This document shows positions 1-11,907 of a stretch of DNA of 64,000 nucleotides, piece after piece. Source of the stretch: Dermatemys mawii. Lineage: Eukaryota > Chordata > Testudines > Dermatemydidae. The notes beneath the pieces are model-generated. The model ran no database searches. It saw only the letters and a program-made list of their open reading frames with translations, and was not told where the DNA came from. The translations under genes and the position numbers were made by a program. Within the stretch, counting starts at the first letter, position 1. Each line of letters begins with the position of its first letter. The stretch is from assembly GCA_007922305.1 (NCBI GenBank), contig ML677358.1:13785156-13849155 (forward strand). The letters are read 5' to 3'.

Positions 1-174
1 CAAGTCATAGCTAAAATTGATCCCAGCACCTGAGTGGCCAAACTGTAAAGTGGGCTGAGGACAGATGGAAAAAGATAAGCAAATAGGTTGTGACCTGCTC
101 CGCCAAGCGCAAATGACAAATAAATCTATGCACATATACAGCACCTTCCATGCAAGGAGTTCAATGCGCGTTAC
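1..174. other. No recognisable feature
   Basis: Unique-looking sequence; no gene or repeat recognised. Confidence 0.5.
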
Positions 175-345
175 AGGTATTACTGAAATAAGCCTCACAT
201 CATCCTGTGAGGTAGCTACCCCCATTTTACAGATAGGGAAACTGATATATAGAGTCTGATTTGCCCCCGAAGTCTGAGGGAGAGTCAGGAATCTCTGCTT
301 ACACAACTCTTGGCTTCTAGGCTGATGCCTTAATCATGACTGTCT
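175..345 (-). repeat. MIR-type CORE-SINE, degraded
   Basis: The stretch CCCATTTTACAGATAGGGAAACTGA is the reverse complement of the MIR segment around TTTCCTCATCTGTAAAATGG. The following bases follow the MIR order to a degraded tRNA-like region (GTCAGGAATCTCTGCT). It is old and its edges are approximate. Confidence 0.65.
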
Positions 346-2161
346 TTTCATGTCTCATTGATAAAAAGAATCTAGGCCCTTTGCATACCTCACACCTTAC
401 AGCTGGATTGGTATACTGCAGGGCAATGTGCCAATACAAATCGCGCCAACATTAGCAGTCTCAGTATACAGGAAGTTTTGTTCCAAGTGGATTATTATTA
501 AACTTCAGTTTGAGGAGCCTTTTTTTTAGTTGCAAGGTTCCAGATACTATCTGATGTTTTACTACAGAGCCCTCAATTGTGCTTGCCCCTAGGGGAAGTT
601 TCTGCACAAAAGCCATGTCTATGCTATTTAGATTGTAATCTTCTGGGAGCAGAGACTCTCCTGTATTACATAAGTTTCCAATGCCTAGCACAATGGAGCC
701 CCAGTCCCAGCTTGGGACTACTCCGAATACTACAATCATACAAATAATAAAATATTAAGTCAGGTATGCAACAAAACCCCTAGCAGTCTCTAAACAGTCA
801 CAATTAATACATCAAAATTAACAGTTCATTCTTACATTATAAGCATCTTCCTGCTCTGTGTTTGTACAGTGCCTAGCAAAACAGGATTCTGGTCCATGGG
901 TAGGGCTGGCAGGTACTACCACAATGAAACTAATCCATTCAAAAATGCTGCAATCTTAAACTTCAAACCCCGTTCCACTGTGGTATTAGTTTTGGGTTCC
1001 TCTGTGATCAGAAGGAAAAGAGAAAGGGTGACTCAAAGTAATAATCTGCATATATAAGTGTCTTGCAAAACTGGGTCACATTATCCATTTAATAACTTGA
1101 GAATGACAAGGGATCACTCTACTTTCACTGACACCAGTATTGCTGTTTCCATGTAGAGAGTTAATTTTCTTTAGCACGCGCAGGCAGTGTGGGGAAGGGA
1201 GTCAGCAGGGGACAAGCCAGACTGAGAGAAATCTGACAAAGCTTGTTAGATAAAATAGCTGATTTGGAGGAATACACATGGATTGTTTCACTAAATACCT
1301 AATGTCAGACACAGCTAAATCTGTTTGTCAGATCTGAACAGTCCTGGCATCAGATTGACAGAACTGAATGAATGGTGCCTTTACTGTCCTTAACAAGCAG
1401 AGGGAAATATAAATAAATAAAAATAGAGAAGCTTCTTATCTGACCCTGGGAGTTGACCCACTCTGTCCTCCCCACTAGATGTCACTGCATGCAACTGAAA
1501 AATCACCACAGCCTCATTTGGTGAGACAGACCCCACAGGTCAGGGAGAAGCTGCAATTGTCTCTTCTCTCCCTTTGAATCATCCTGCAGGCTGCTCACCG
1601 TTTCACTCAGATGGCAGTAAATGGAAACCGCCTTGCTGACAGTAAAGGGTTTCGCAGCATGAAGATGGGCAGCTCAGCTATCCAGACCCAGCAGCCATTG
1701 TTACTGTAGCTCTAGCAGAAGTAACATGCTTGTCCAATCACTGACAATGAAATACCCCAGGAGCAGAAGCACAGGCTCCAGGAGGCAGATCCAGACCCAT
1801 TTCAGCTGCCAAATACGGAGTACATGTTCTGAGCACAAGAAGTGGCTCTGTCATGAGAAAGTCATTGAGGGTCAGAGACTGTAGTAGCTAAGAGATGTCC
1901 AAAAGGAGGCAGAATGATCCTCTCATCTGTCAGGGAGGTCAGGTTTCTTCCCCAGACCTCCATCCTGGATATCACTGTTTCCCCACTCTATTAATTGTCT
2001 CTTTAGTTTGGGTTATTTTTAGTTGGTATTACGTTTTATTTCCTTCTGACAAAACACAATGAAACAGCAGCCACTGGAATCAGTTGATTTTGACCACTGT
2101 CATGTGATGAGGCATTAATCTTTTGTAACCTTAACCCATGACAGAGGCCAGCAAGTGAAGT
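346..2161. other. Two short ancient repeat tails, otherwise nothing recognised
   Basis: Two related tails in plus orientation occur at about 630-760 (GATTGTAATCTTCTGGGAGC to CAATGCCTAGCACAATGG) and 860-930 (TTTGTACAGTGCCTAGCA). They match a tail common in turtle genomes, with TGTACAGCGCCTAGCACAATG as its core; another copy is at 56090. I see no gene or other repeat in the remaining sequence. Confidence 0.5.
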
Positions 2162-2870
2162 CATAAGAACATAAGAATGGCCCTACTGGGTCAGACCAAA
2201 GGTCCATCAAGCCCTGTATCCTGTCCTCTGACAGTGGTCAATGGCAGGTGTCCCAAAGGGAATGAATAGACAGATTACCATCAAGTGATCCATGCCCTGT
2301 CACCCAATCCCACCTTCTGGCAAACAGAGGCTAGGGACACCGCTCCTGCCCATCCTGGCTAATAGCCATTGATGGACCTAACCTCCATGAATCTATCAAG
2401 CTCCCTTTTGAACCCCGTTATAGTATTGGCCTTCACAACACTCTCTGGCAAGGCGTTTCAGAGGTCGGCTGTGCACTGTGTGAAAAAATATTTTCTTGTG
2501 TTTGTTTTAAACCTGATACCTATTCATTTCATTTGGTGGCCCCTTGTTCTTGTATTATGAGAACACTTCCTTATTTACTTTCTCTATACCACTCATGATT
2601 TTATAGACCTCTATCATATCCCCGCTTAGTCACCTCTTTTCCAATTTGAAAAGTCCCAATCTTACTAATCTCTCCTCAGACAAAGCCATTCTATACCCCT
2701 CATCATTTTTGTTGCCCTTTTCTGAACCTTTTCCAATCCTAATATATCTTTCTTGAGATGGGATGACCACATCTGCACACCGTATTCAAGGTGCGGGCAG
2801 ACCATGGATTTATAGAGAGGCAGTATGATATTTTCTGTCTTATTTATCCGATCTCTTCCTAGTATTTCAA
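2162..2870 (-). mobile_element. CR1-clade LINE (L3-like lineage), 3' part
   Basis: The left edge, CATAAGAACATAAGAATGGCC, is the reverse complement of a short-period LINE tail (TTCTTATG repeated). Read on the minus strand, decayed frames resemble the C-terminus of CR1-type reverse transcriptase (an LEYGVQ-like region, then R-K-Y-F-F and LPESVV-like segments) with many stops. It is a 5'-truncated dead copy of a lineage different from the CR1 at 4571. Confidence 0.7.
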
Positions 2871-4570
2871 TGTGTCACAGCTTCATTACACGTTTCTCCA
2901 TTTTGCAGGAGAAAAGAGACTGTGGGTAACATTTTCAGAAGTGTATAAGGAAGCTCATGAAAGTCTAGTCTCTTTGGCACTGCTTAAACACTTTACCAAT
3001 TCCTCTGAAGAGGAGGAGGAAGCAAGGAGCAACTGACAGAGAGGTTATGCATTCTTGATTCTTCTCATGGGGTCACAGCAGCAGAGCTAAGGACAAATCT
3101 GGTCCCTGACCCCTCATCTAGCCACTAGTAAGTATGAGAGAGAAGTTGGATACTTTATTTTCTCTTGATTTTACAAGACATATTGACTCTGCATCACACT
3201 CACTCCCCACCCTAAAAACATGGTTTTTCTTTATAATCTGACATTTTCTGCATTTATTCAAACAGGAGCATTATACATATGCACAAAGCTTAATCTTTTA
3301 TATTCCTCTTTAGAACACTTGCAGTGAAAAAATAACACACCTGGTGTATGGCAATCAAAGTCAATGGGGCCAGGGTTTCACCCTGAATGTATTTAAAAGC
3401 TGTATTTCCACAATCCCCTCCCCTACAATAGTAGTCCCCATTTTACTAAACCCAGCATTGAAGAAAAAAAGGCAGGGTTATTTTAAAAAATGTGTGTGTG
3501 TGTAAACTCTCTTTTCAGGTAACACCTATTCTTCTGTACTAATAGGTTGGAAATTAAGATACACATGGGAGTTATAACAGAGTTAAAGCTTCACCTGTGA
3601 TGTTTAATCTCCATTTTACCAGGAAGTGTAGTTCAGAGGAACACACTGTTTATTTACTCAGGTTCTAAGGCTACACTGCCCCGCTATCTGATAGACTATA
3701 TGAATAAGTAACATCTAAGGAAAGTTTTACAGAACACATTCCCCCCTCCAGTTTTCTGTGGGAAAGTAGTTTTGTTGCCTCCCTAGTTCTAAATGCTTTC
3801 CTCTCCTTGTGTAAACACATCAGCAGGGGCAGGGAACCCCACCCGCAGTGGATTAGAGCGGTGAGCACCTGCTGCCTAGCATATACATTCATTATTTGGC
3901 ACCGAATGACTTGGTTTCTGAGATGCCACATGACTTCTTTGGTTTTAAAAGCACACAAAGTACTCTGTCAGCAGAAAATTAACAATTCACACCATTAATT
4001 GTATCCACTCACCAGCAAGCAGATTGCACAGAGCTGCCTTAGGGAAACCCCAGCTAGATTTTTCTGCCCTTACACCCCAGCTCTATCCTCAGGCACAGTG
4101 AGGTGATACAGCCTCAAACACAGATTGTGGTTAAGGGCATACCAGAGCATTAACTTCGCCCCTGGAGCACTTTTGCTGCAGCATGAAAGTAGCTGTCCCC
4201 GTGTGTAACTTTGTGGTTAAAGACAATTTGTTCTCCCTAGCTTCTGAAACAGTTTAAATGAGAACTGCTGGTTTGATCACCGTGGTTTATCAGATGCTTC
4301 TTGCAGAAGTGTAGGTTACATCCATTTTTTATAAAGCACATGGGGATGCTCAGAGAGCCAGTCAGATTACTTAGCTAAGTCTTTGGTATTGAAGAGAGAT
4401 ATTGACTTGTCCAGTGGAATGGGTCATAGACTACTCCAGTGTTGTTTAAACAAGGAAGAAAACACATAAGGGTTTAATAATATATTCATAAGCACAGTGG
4501 GCATTTATTTCACTATTATACAATTGATTCAGTTTTCTCTTAGCCAAAGCAGTGCAGTCTTCTGACATTA
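2871..4570. other. No recognisable feature apart from a short (TG)n
   Basis: A (TG)7 run lies near 3491-3504. Frames such as 3671-3958 minus and 3807-3998 plus show no domain or codon signal. Confidence 0.5.
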
Positions 4571-7285
4571 CAGAATCATAGAAATGTAGGGTTGGATGGG
4601 ACTTCGAAAGGTCAGCTAGTCCAGCATCCTGCCCTGAGGAAGGACCAAGTAAATCTCGACCATTCCTGATAGGTGTTTGTTCAACCTGTTCTTAGAAACC
4701 TCCAGTGATGGGTATTCCCCAACCTCCCTTGGAAGCCTATTCCAAAGCTGAACTCCTCTTATAGTTCTGAAGTTTTTCCTAATATCTAACCTAAATCTCC
4801 CATGCTGCAGATTAAGCCCATTACTTCGTGTCCTACTCTTGGTGGATGTGCAAAATCTCAAGATGCAACATGCCCAGCTTTTAAAAAAAATTTTCCTCAT
4901 AGTACACATTTTCTAAACTTTTTATAATTTTTGTTGCTCTCCTCTGGAGACCCTTAAATTTAAGTAGTTTTTAAAAAAATGTGGTGCCCAAACTGGACAC
5001 AATACTGGCCTCACACCAGTGCCAAGCAGAGCAGCACAATTAGCTCCCCGGTCTTACAGATAATACTCCTGCTAATACATCCCAGTGTATTTGCCTTTTT
5101 TGCAAATGCGGCACACCGGTGACTCATGCTCAATTTGTGATCCACTATAACCCTCTGATCCTTTTCAGCACTACTGCCATATAGCCAGTTATTCCCCATT
5201 TTGTAATTATGCATTTGATTTTTCCTTCCTAAGTGTAGTACTTTGCACTTGGCTTTATCGAATTTAATCAACTAATTCTCCAATTTGTCAAGATCGTTTT
5301 ATATTCTAATCCTGTTCTCCACAGTGCTTGCAACGCCTCCCAACTTGGTGTCATCTGTAAATTTTATAAGCATACTCTCCACTGCACTCTCCAAGTCATT
5401 AACAGAAATATTGCGTACTACCAAACTCAGGACAGACTCCTGCAGGATCCCACTAGATAAATTCCCCCATTTCACAAAGAACCATTAATAACTAATCCCT
5501 GAGTACAGTCTTTAAACCAATTTTGCACCCACTTTACAGTAATTTCATTTAGATCACATCTCCCTAATTTGCTTATGAGAAAGTCAGGTGGTACTGTGTC
5601 AAAAGCCTTATTAAAATCAAGATACGTCATATCTACAGCCTTCCCCTATCCACCAGGCTAGTAAAAACAGAAGGAAATTAAGTTGGTATGGCGTTTTCTC
5701 TTGATGAACCATGCTGGGTATTCCTTATAACTCTATTATCCCCTAGGTGCTTACAAACTGATTATTTAATAATTGGTTCCAGTATTTTTACAGCTATCAA
5801 AGTTAGGCTGACCCATCTTTAATTCCCCAGTCCCCCTCCACTTCTCTCTTTTTAAAGATAGGTACTATGTTTTTCCTTCTGCAGTCCCTGTTCTCTATGA
5901 GTAATCAAAGGTAATTGCTAATGGCTGTGAGATTGCTTCAGCTAGTTTAAGTACCCTAGGGTGAATTTCATCGGGCCCTGATGCCTTGAATACATCTAAC
6001 TTATTTAAATATTAAGGCTGTCTATTAATCACACAGTTAACTCACACTATTAAAAACAATTAATAGCAATTAATCAGTTTTAATTGCACAGAAGGCCAAT
6101 TGAAATGTATTAAATATTTTGATGTTCTACATTTTCATATATATTGTATTGTGTTGTAATTGAAATCAGTGTATTTTTTATTACAAATATTTGCACTGTA
6201 AAAAGATAAACAAAAGAAACAGTATTTTTCAATTCACTTCATACAAGAATTGTAGTGCAATCTCTGTCATGAAAGTACAATTTACATATGTAGATTTTTT
6301 TTGGTTATATAACTGCACTCAAAAACAAAATAATGTTAAACTTCAGAGCCTACAAGTCCACTCAGTCCTACATCTTGTTCAGCCAATCACTAAGACAAAC
6401 AAGTTTGTTTACATTGACAAGAGATTATGCTGCCCTCTTCTTATTTACAATGTCATTGGAAAGTGAGAACAGGCATTTGCATGGCACTTTTGTAGCTGGC
6501 GTTGCAAGGTATTTACATGCCAGATATGCTAAACAATAATATGGCCCTTCATGCTTCGGCCACATTCCAAAGGACATGCTTCCCTGCTGATGACTGGTTC
6601 TACGTGACAACAATCCAAAGCAGTGTGAACTGACGCACGTTCACTTTGAGTCAGATCCCACCAGAAGATTGATTTTCTTTTTTGGTGGTTTGAGTTCTGT
6701 CGTGTCCGTGTTGGAGTGTTGCTCTTTTAAGTTTTCTAAAAGCATGCTCCACACCCCATCCTGATCGGATTTTGGAAGGCACTTTGCATTCTTAAACCTT
6801 GGATCAGTCAGAAAGCTCACATTGGTACCTTCTTTGCAGGCTCTAAAATTTTACACTGTTTTGTTTTTTAATGCAGTTTTTTTGTACCTAATTCTACATT
6901 TGCAAGTTCAACTTTCATAATAAAGAGACTGATTTACAGTACTTGTATTAGGTTAACTGAAAAATACTATTTTTTTTTAGTGCAAATACTTGTAATCAAA
7001 AAAAAAGTGAGCACTGTAAACTTTTTATTTATTCTGTGTTGCAACTGAAATCAATATATTTGAAAACGTAGAAAATATGCAAAATATTTAAATAAATAGT
7101 ATTTTATTAACAGTACAATTCATCACAATTTTTTTAATCTGCGATTCATTGCAATTAGTTTTTTTAATCACTAGACAGCCCTACTAAATATTTTTTTAAC
7201 CTGTTCTTTCCCTATTTTGGCTTGTGATTCTTTTACTTTGTGGTTAATATTAATTGTGTTAAGTAGCTGGTCACAATTAACTCAG
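4571..7285 (-). mobile_element. CR1 LINE with decayed reverse transcriptase, split by a hAT
   Basis: The 3' end is at 4571 (AGAATCATAGAAATG is the reverse complement of the CR1 CATTTCTATGATTCT end). Reading leftwards from the 5' side, the minus strand shows GPDEIHPRVLK (start of the RT palm), an LDFNKAFDTV-like motif, FTDDTKLGG at 5350-5361 (catalytic DD), KCKVLHLGRKNQ, and the C-terminal FRLDIRKNFRTI and WNRLPREVG. Several stops and frameshifts make it inactive. CR1 sequence stops at about 6012 and resumes at 7184, because a hAT element lies at 6013-7183. The 5' side is truncated near 7285. Confidence 0.92.
6013..7183. mobile_element. Non-autonomous hAT-type element nested in CR1
   Basis: The ends are inverted: TAAGGCTGTCTA at the left and the reverse complement of TAGGGCTGTCTA at the right. 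It is flanked by an 8-base duplication with one mismatch, TTAAATAT (6005-6012) and CTAAATAT (7184-7191), as hAT transposases make. The 1171-base AT-rich interior has no long frame; small frames such as 6191-6466 plus show no transposase motif. It is younger than the CR1 it interrupts. Confidence 0.88.
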
Positions 7286-7289
7286 AGGT

Positions 7290-7835
7290 ATTATACTAAT
7301 ACTATCACACTCCTATTTAAAAGCAAGAAAGAGTGCGAGGGCAGATATTAAAATTGAAAGGCCCTTTTTTCCTCACTACAGGTTTTATGCATACAAATCC
7401 TAGTCTGGTAACCTCATATTCCCTTATCAGGGAGGCTGTAAAAGTCTTAGTGGAGAAGGGACACACCAATGGAGTTTATTTACCAACGATCAGTAATGCA
7501 TTAGCTTGCTTTATCTGTAATATTCTCTTCTTGGCACTTGTGCAGCTTTGCACTGGAAGCCTGCAACAAAAGCCTGTTGAAAAGGCTTCTGATCATTGCA
7601 TTTCTCTTACAATGGGAATAAAACTACGAAATATTTTACCTACTATAATTCTATCTTGAAGTGGTAAAATGTACCCTTTCCTAGGGTCTGATCCTATGAG
7701 GTGCTTAGCACGCTCTCATTATCACTGACTTAGTATATTCAATCAATTGTAGGCTCCAGTCAGAACTCGCTGCATAAGCATTTCCCACTTGTGTTTTCTA
7801 TCCCAGTCCTGCTACAGCATTAAAGTGATTGAATA
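7290..7835. other. No recognisable feature
   Basis: A 108-codon plus frame (7333-7659) has no recognisable domain and looks like chance. Confidence 0.5.
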
Positions 7836-7843
7836 CCCTAGGG

Positions 7844-8156
7844 CAGCATTTCTCAAACTTTTTTGGCCATGGAACACTTTTTAGCCTGGTATATATTTAT
7901 GGAACACTTATAATATTATTTTGTAGTAGTTTGGTTTTCAAATAAAAAATTGCATTATTTATGCTCAAATATATATTTTATTTTATAAATTACAGTCACT
8001 CAAAAAGTTGTAAACTACACTTCAAATATGCCAAATTTAAAATAAAAAAAAATGTAAAGACCTCTTTTTTTTGTTTTATTACTATTCTTTCACGGAACAC
8101 TTATTCACATTGTGCAGAACACCAGTGTTCCACAGAACACAGTTTGGGAAATGCTG
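7844..8156. mobile_element. hAT MITE with perfect 8-base target duplication
   Basis: This 313-base element starts CAGCATTTCTCAAACT and ends with the reverse complement of CAGCATTTCCCAAACT. It is flanked by identical 8-base copies CCCTAGGG at 7836-7843 and 8157-8164. The AT-rich interior contains repeated GGAACACTTAT-type motifs and no coding frame. Confidence 0.95.
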
Positions 8157-8164
8157 CCCTAGGG

Positions 8165-10151
8165 GGGTGAATTTGAGGGCCATATTCTCAGTTGTATAGA
8201 CAATGACTCTGCCACAAAGCTCTCCTTAGCAAGAGTAATTGTCTATGTCTGGCACCTCAAGGGAAAGAACACACCATCAAGTTGTTCTGTTTACCTGGTG
8301 TCTTATTTTATAGGCTTTCTTTAGCAAGGGTTGATATTTTCCAAATACAGAATTTTGTACATTAAGAATTTGATTCCTGCCACTTATCCTTTGAAAGAAT
8401 GTTCACTTGCAATTATTTCATAGGCTTAATGATTATATTTTTATAAGAGTGACATTGTCCCATAGTTTGGGCCTAAAATTCAGGATTTGTTTTTTAATAC
8501 ACATTTATAAAATTTAATACACATTTATAATACACATTGTTTTAATTATTTCTTTTCAGTTTTCTATTTGAATGAATGTAACATTATGCTAGAAGGGGAG
8601 GTAAAAGTGAAACTGACAAGTCAGCTCTTTAGGGCAGGAACTGTTATGAAGTGTCTAATACAGTATGTCCCTGATTGTGGCTTTTAGGTGATGCCACAGT
8701 ATCAATGTTAAAGTTTTCATTGTCCAAGCTTAATGAAGCACACAAACATGGATGTTGCAAAGTACATTAGATTTTAAGATGTTTTCAGTTGTAAAAATTA
8801 ATTTTATTGTTGGTAACATAGGTAAGAAACATGCTGAGAGGTTGTTTTTAACTTGAGAATATCCCTTGGAGAACACAAGTAAATCCTAATATTACAAACA
8901 TCTTGGAGGATGCAAAACTTTCATATAATGAGGAGTTGGGTAAAAATTGAGGGGAATACTGTAGCCTACACGGGGAGATGTAGGATTTGGGATAAAAGAA
9001 TTTTAATAAAATTCATAAAATTGGTGGTGTAGCTATCAAGTCTTTATTTGCTTTAAAAATTACTTAAAGTAATTGGCACTCACAGTGCATACATTTTACT
9101 TCTCCAAAGCGACAACCACCTGCAGTGTCACAACAATAGAAAAAGGCATCTAGTTCCTTTTAATATTGAAAAGGAAACTCCAAAACTAAGAATGCTACTC
9201 TGAAAAATCAGCCATGTTCCCTACACTGTCTCTTTCATATCCTTAATAGGACCAAGTACAAGGACTTCCAATACCACATATCAGAGCATGCATTTGTGGA
9301 CCAGTTTGAACTGGCATTTAACTTTCCTCACAGCTCTAGCACTTCCAAATGAGAGAGAGTACAAATGTTAGACTCCAACACATCCCTCAACTCACTTATT
9401 TCACTAGCTACAGCACCAGTAGATTCTTAAAGTAGTATTGCCAACCCCAAGTTTTCTAAAATCATGAACCAGGCTTTAAATTGGATTGGCTTTAAAAAAT
9501 ATCAAGAGATTTGGTAATATAATTTTTAAAATTGGACTGAAGTTTTTATTTGCTGCCTGTGCCTTTAGGATTTATTTTTGCCAGATTTTGTCCACAACCA
9601 TGAGGCTTAGAAACATTAGAAGCAGATTTTGACTGGTGTAAACCGTCATGGTTGAAGCAATGCTTCCTTCATTTAAAAAGGAGTAAGCTGAGATTTTTTC
9701 ACATACTCACATGACTCCAGCAGCTGGAGCTTTAAGAAAAAGCAGCAAACATCACAGAGATGGCAACATTGTCAAATTTATCGAAACCATAAAAAGTTAG
9801 TACATGTTTTAATCTATCGAAGCAGAGCAAAGAAACTTACTTAGAAGGAAATTAGCACTGATTGGAATTCAGAATTAGTGATCACTGGGCTCAGAGGCTC
9901 AATATTACTTTGAAGAAGCCTGTTCCTGTGGGTGCTGATGAGTTTGCCTCTTGCTTTATTGTTCACTGGGGCACTGCGTTTTAAAAGCTAGAATTGGAAA
10001 TAGAATTGTTTTCCAACCTAAGGAGTTGTTACCTCTCTTGAGTGCTGCCCGGGTTGCCTTGTCTACAAAAGGAAATTTGCCTGTTACAGCTGTCAGTGGC
10101 CAGCTGATACAGCTGCACTGAGGCAACCCCTAGAGCAAGTCAGGCAAAGAT
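8165..10151. other. No gene; small direct repeat near 8494
   Basis: A short imperfect duplication of TTAATACACATTTATAA lies at 8494-8538. Nothing else recognised. Confidence 0.5.
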
Positions 10152-10199
10152 GATTAAAATCCACTGTGCAAACTAGGATTTGCACAGTGGATTTTAATC
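10152..10199. repeat. Perfect 21-bp inverted repeat with 6-base loop
   Basis: Bases 10152-10172 are exactly complementary to 10179-10199, leaving the loop CTAGGA. Core arm sequence is ATCCACTGTGCAAA. No flanking duplication or longer inverted ends were found, so its origin is unknown. Confidence 0.97.
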
Positions 10200-10327
10200 C
10201 TGCTTAAAATCAGAATAAATTGCACCAGTGCAAATAATGGTTCAATAGCAGCTATGCCTGCCTACATTTTGTATTGACTGCTGCAGCTACACTGGTGGCT
10301 GGACTCTCCTGCATAGTCAAGACCCAA

Positions 10328-10595
10328 GGCTATGTCTACACTATTGCGGTAAGTCGACCTATGCTATGCAACTCCAGATACGTGAATAACTTAGTTGGTG
10401 TTGACATACCTTAGGTCAAGTTACCATGGGGAGTTGACGGGAGAAAATCTCCTGTTGACTTACCTTACTCTTCTCATCAGGGTAGAGTATAGGGGTCGAC
10501 TGGAGAGTGATCTGCAGTGGGTCTTTACTAGATTCAGTACATCGACCACTGGTGGATCGATCTCAGAGCATGTAGACCTGCCCTTATATACAGGT
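10328..10595. mobile_element. Small inverted-repeat DNA transposon with GGCTATGTCTACACT end
   Basis: The left end GGCTATGTCTACACT (10328-10342) is partly mirrored by TGTAGACCTGCCC at the right. Interior motifs (AGTCGACCTA, GTTGACTTACCTTACTCTTC, TCGATC) match a turtle element rich in GTCGAC. The same end occurs reversed at 57650-57664, and relatives are at 30590 and 47116. No target duplication was resolved. Confidence 0.65.
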
Positions 10596-10599
10596 AAAA

Positions 10600-11792
10600 A
10601 GTACTACAGCTTGTGAGAGTGCCTAGGTAGAGCCAATTGTAACCTGCCTGCCCTGCCTTGCTCTTACAAGCCCTGCTAAAAGTCACTCTGTCCTTGAAAG
10701 TCAGGAATTTTATTCTTTGTCTGGTTTAGGAAGCTTGCTGTTTTTACAGATCTGCATGTAATGATCACTCAGCTACAGTGATGAAGACCGCTCACTTCTC
10801 GCTCCACTGTGCCTGAACTCAGTCAGACTTGAAAGAGTCTTAGTTTAAGGAGTCTGGGGCTTGGGAGACCAACTTCAGGATTGTTCACACAATAAATATC
10901 TGCTCTACTTTTCAGATTTAAAAGAGGAACAAAAAATGCTGATTGTGGGCCTCTTTACTTGAGTAACACTGCTGACATCGTCCACCAACCTTCAGTTTCG
11001 TATCCTCATTGCTCTCTGTGTTAAAACTGTGCTTCTTAAAGTTTTTAAAAAATGTTTCTAAAGTTAGCTGACTACAGTAAAATTTGTCAAATATAAACAA
11101 GGTGCTGTAATAGGTAAAACTCTTCAAACTCTGCACCGCCCAGTCTAGAATTATCAGATTAAATACAACTCAGCCACAGCCAAAGTTTGCTCTGCTAGAA
11201 GCTCACTTCCGAGTTCTTTTTTGTTCTAAACGTCTGTGCTCATGTCGCAGCTGCACCACACTTCAAAGTTAGAATACATGCCAAAAAGACAGACTGCTTT
11301 ATAAAAAGAAGGCAAGTTTCCCCATCTACAGCAAACTCTGTTTAGATTCAAAGATAGCAGGGCATTTCTTATGTCTCTCTTCACTTTGCCATTTGTTCTC
11401 AATCACGATTTCTATATAGAGTGAAGATTTTGTTCACATTACAAAAGACACAAATGCATTTCTACATCTACAGTTACTCAGACTGCAATGGAGAAAATGT
11501 TGACATTTGTTAAACAATTACACAGCATTCAGTAGGGAAAGGTACATTAGACACACTGACTTACTCTCCAGAGCTGCTTTATAAAGGAACCCTGTTGACT
11601 CCTTAAAAAAAATCTTGTTTTCTATTTCTGCATTACCCTTTTAGAAGCTTTAGGACAATATTTCTTTCCTGACCACGGTTTGTCACATTCCAATAAAAAC
11701 TGATTTTCCTCCACGTGTCAAAGCGTGGGTGCTTTCCTTAACTCTTCTGCTCTCTGCATTTACATTATTGGTGGCAGCAGGAAAGGGCACAG
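10600..11792. other. No recognisable feature
   Basis: No gene or repeat recognised; frames here are short and without motifs. Confidence 0.5.
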
Positions 11793-11805
11793 CATTGAGA
11801 AAGTG

Positions 11806-11894
11806 ACAGAGTCTTGCAGCACCTTATAGACTAACAGATTTTAGGGATCATGAGCTTTCGTGGGCTAAGACCCACTTCATCAGACTTCCCACTT
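11806..11894 (-). mobile_element. Short Penelope-like tail insertion (89 bases)
   Basis: The sequence TGCAGCACCTTATAGACTAACAG, followed by GAGCTTTCGTGGGCTAAGACCC, matches the tail of the larger PLE copies at 14290 and 63679. It is flanked by a perfect 13-base duplication CATTGAGAAAGTG (11793-11805 and 11895-11907), so this fragment inserted as a unit. It lacks the outermost terminus. Confidence 0.85.
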
Positions 11895-11907
11895 CATTGA
11901 GAAAGTG

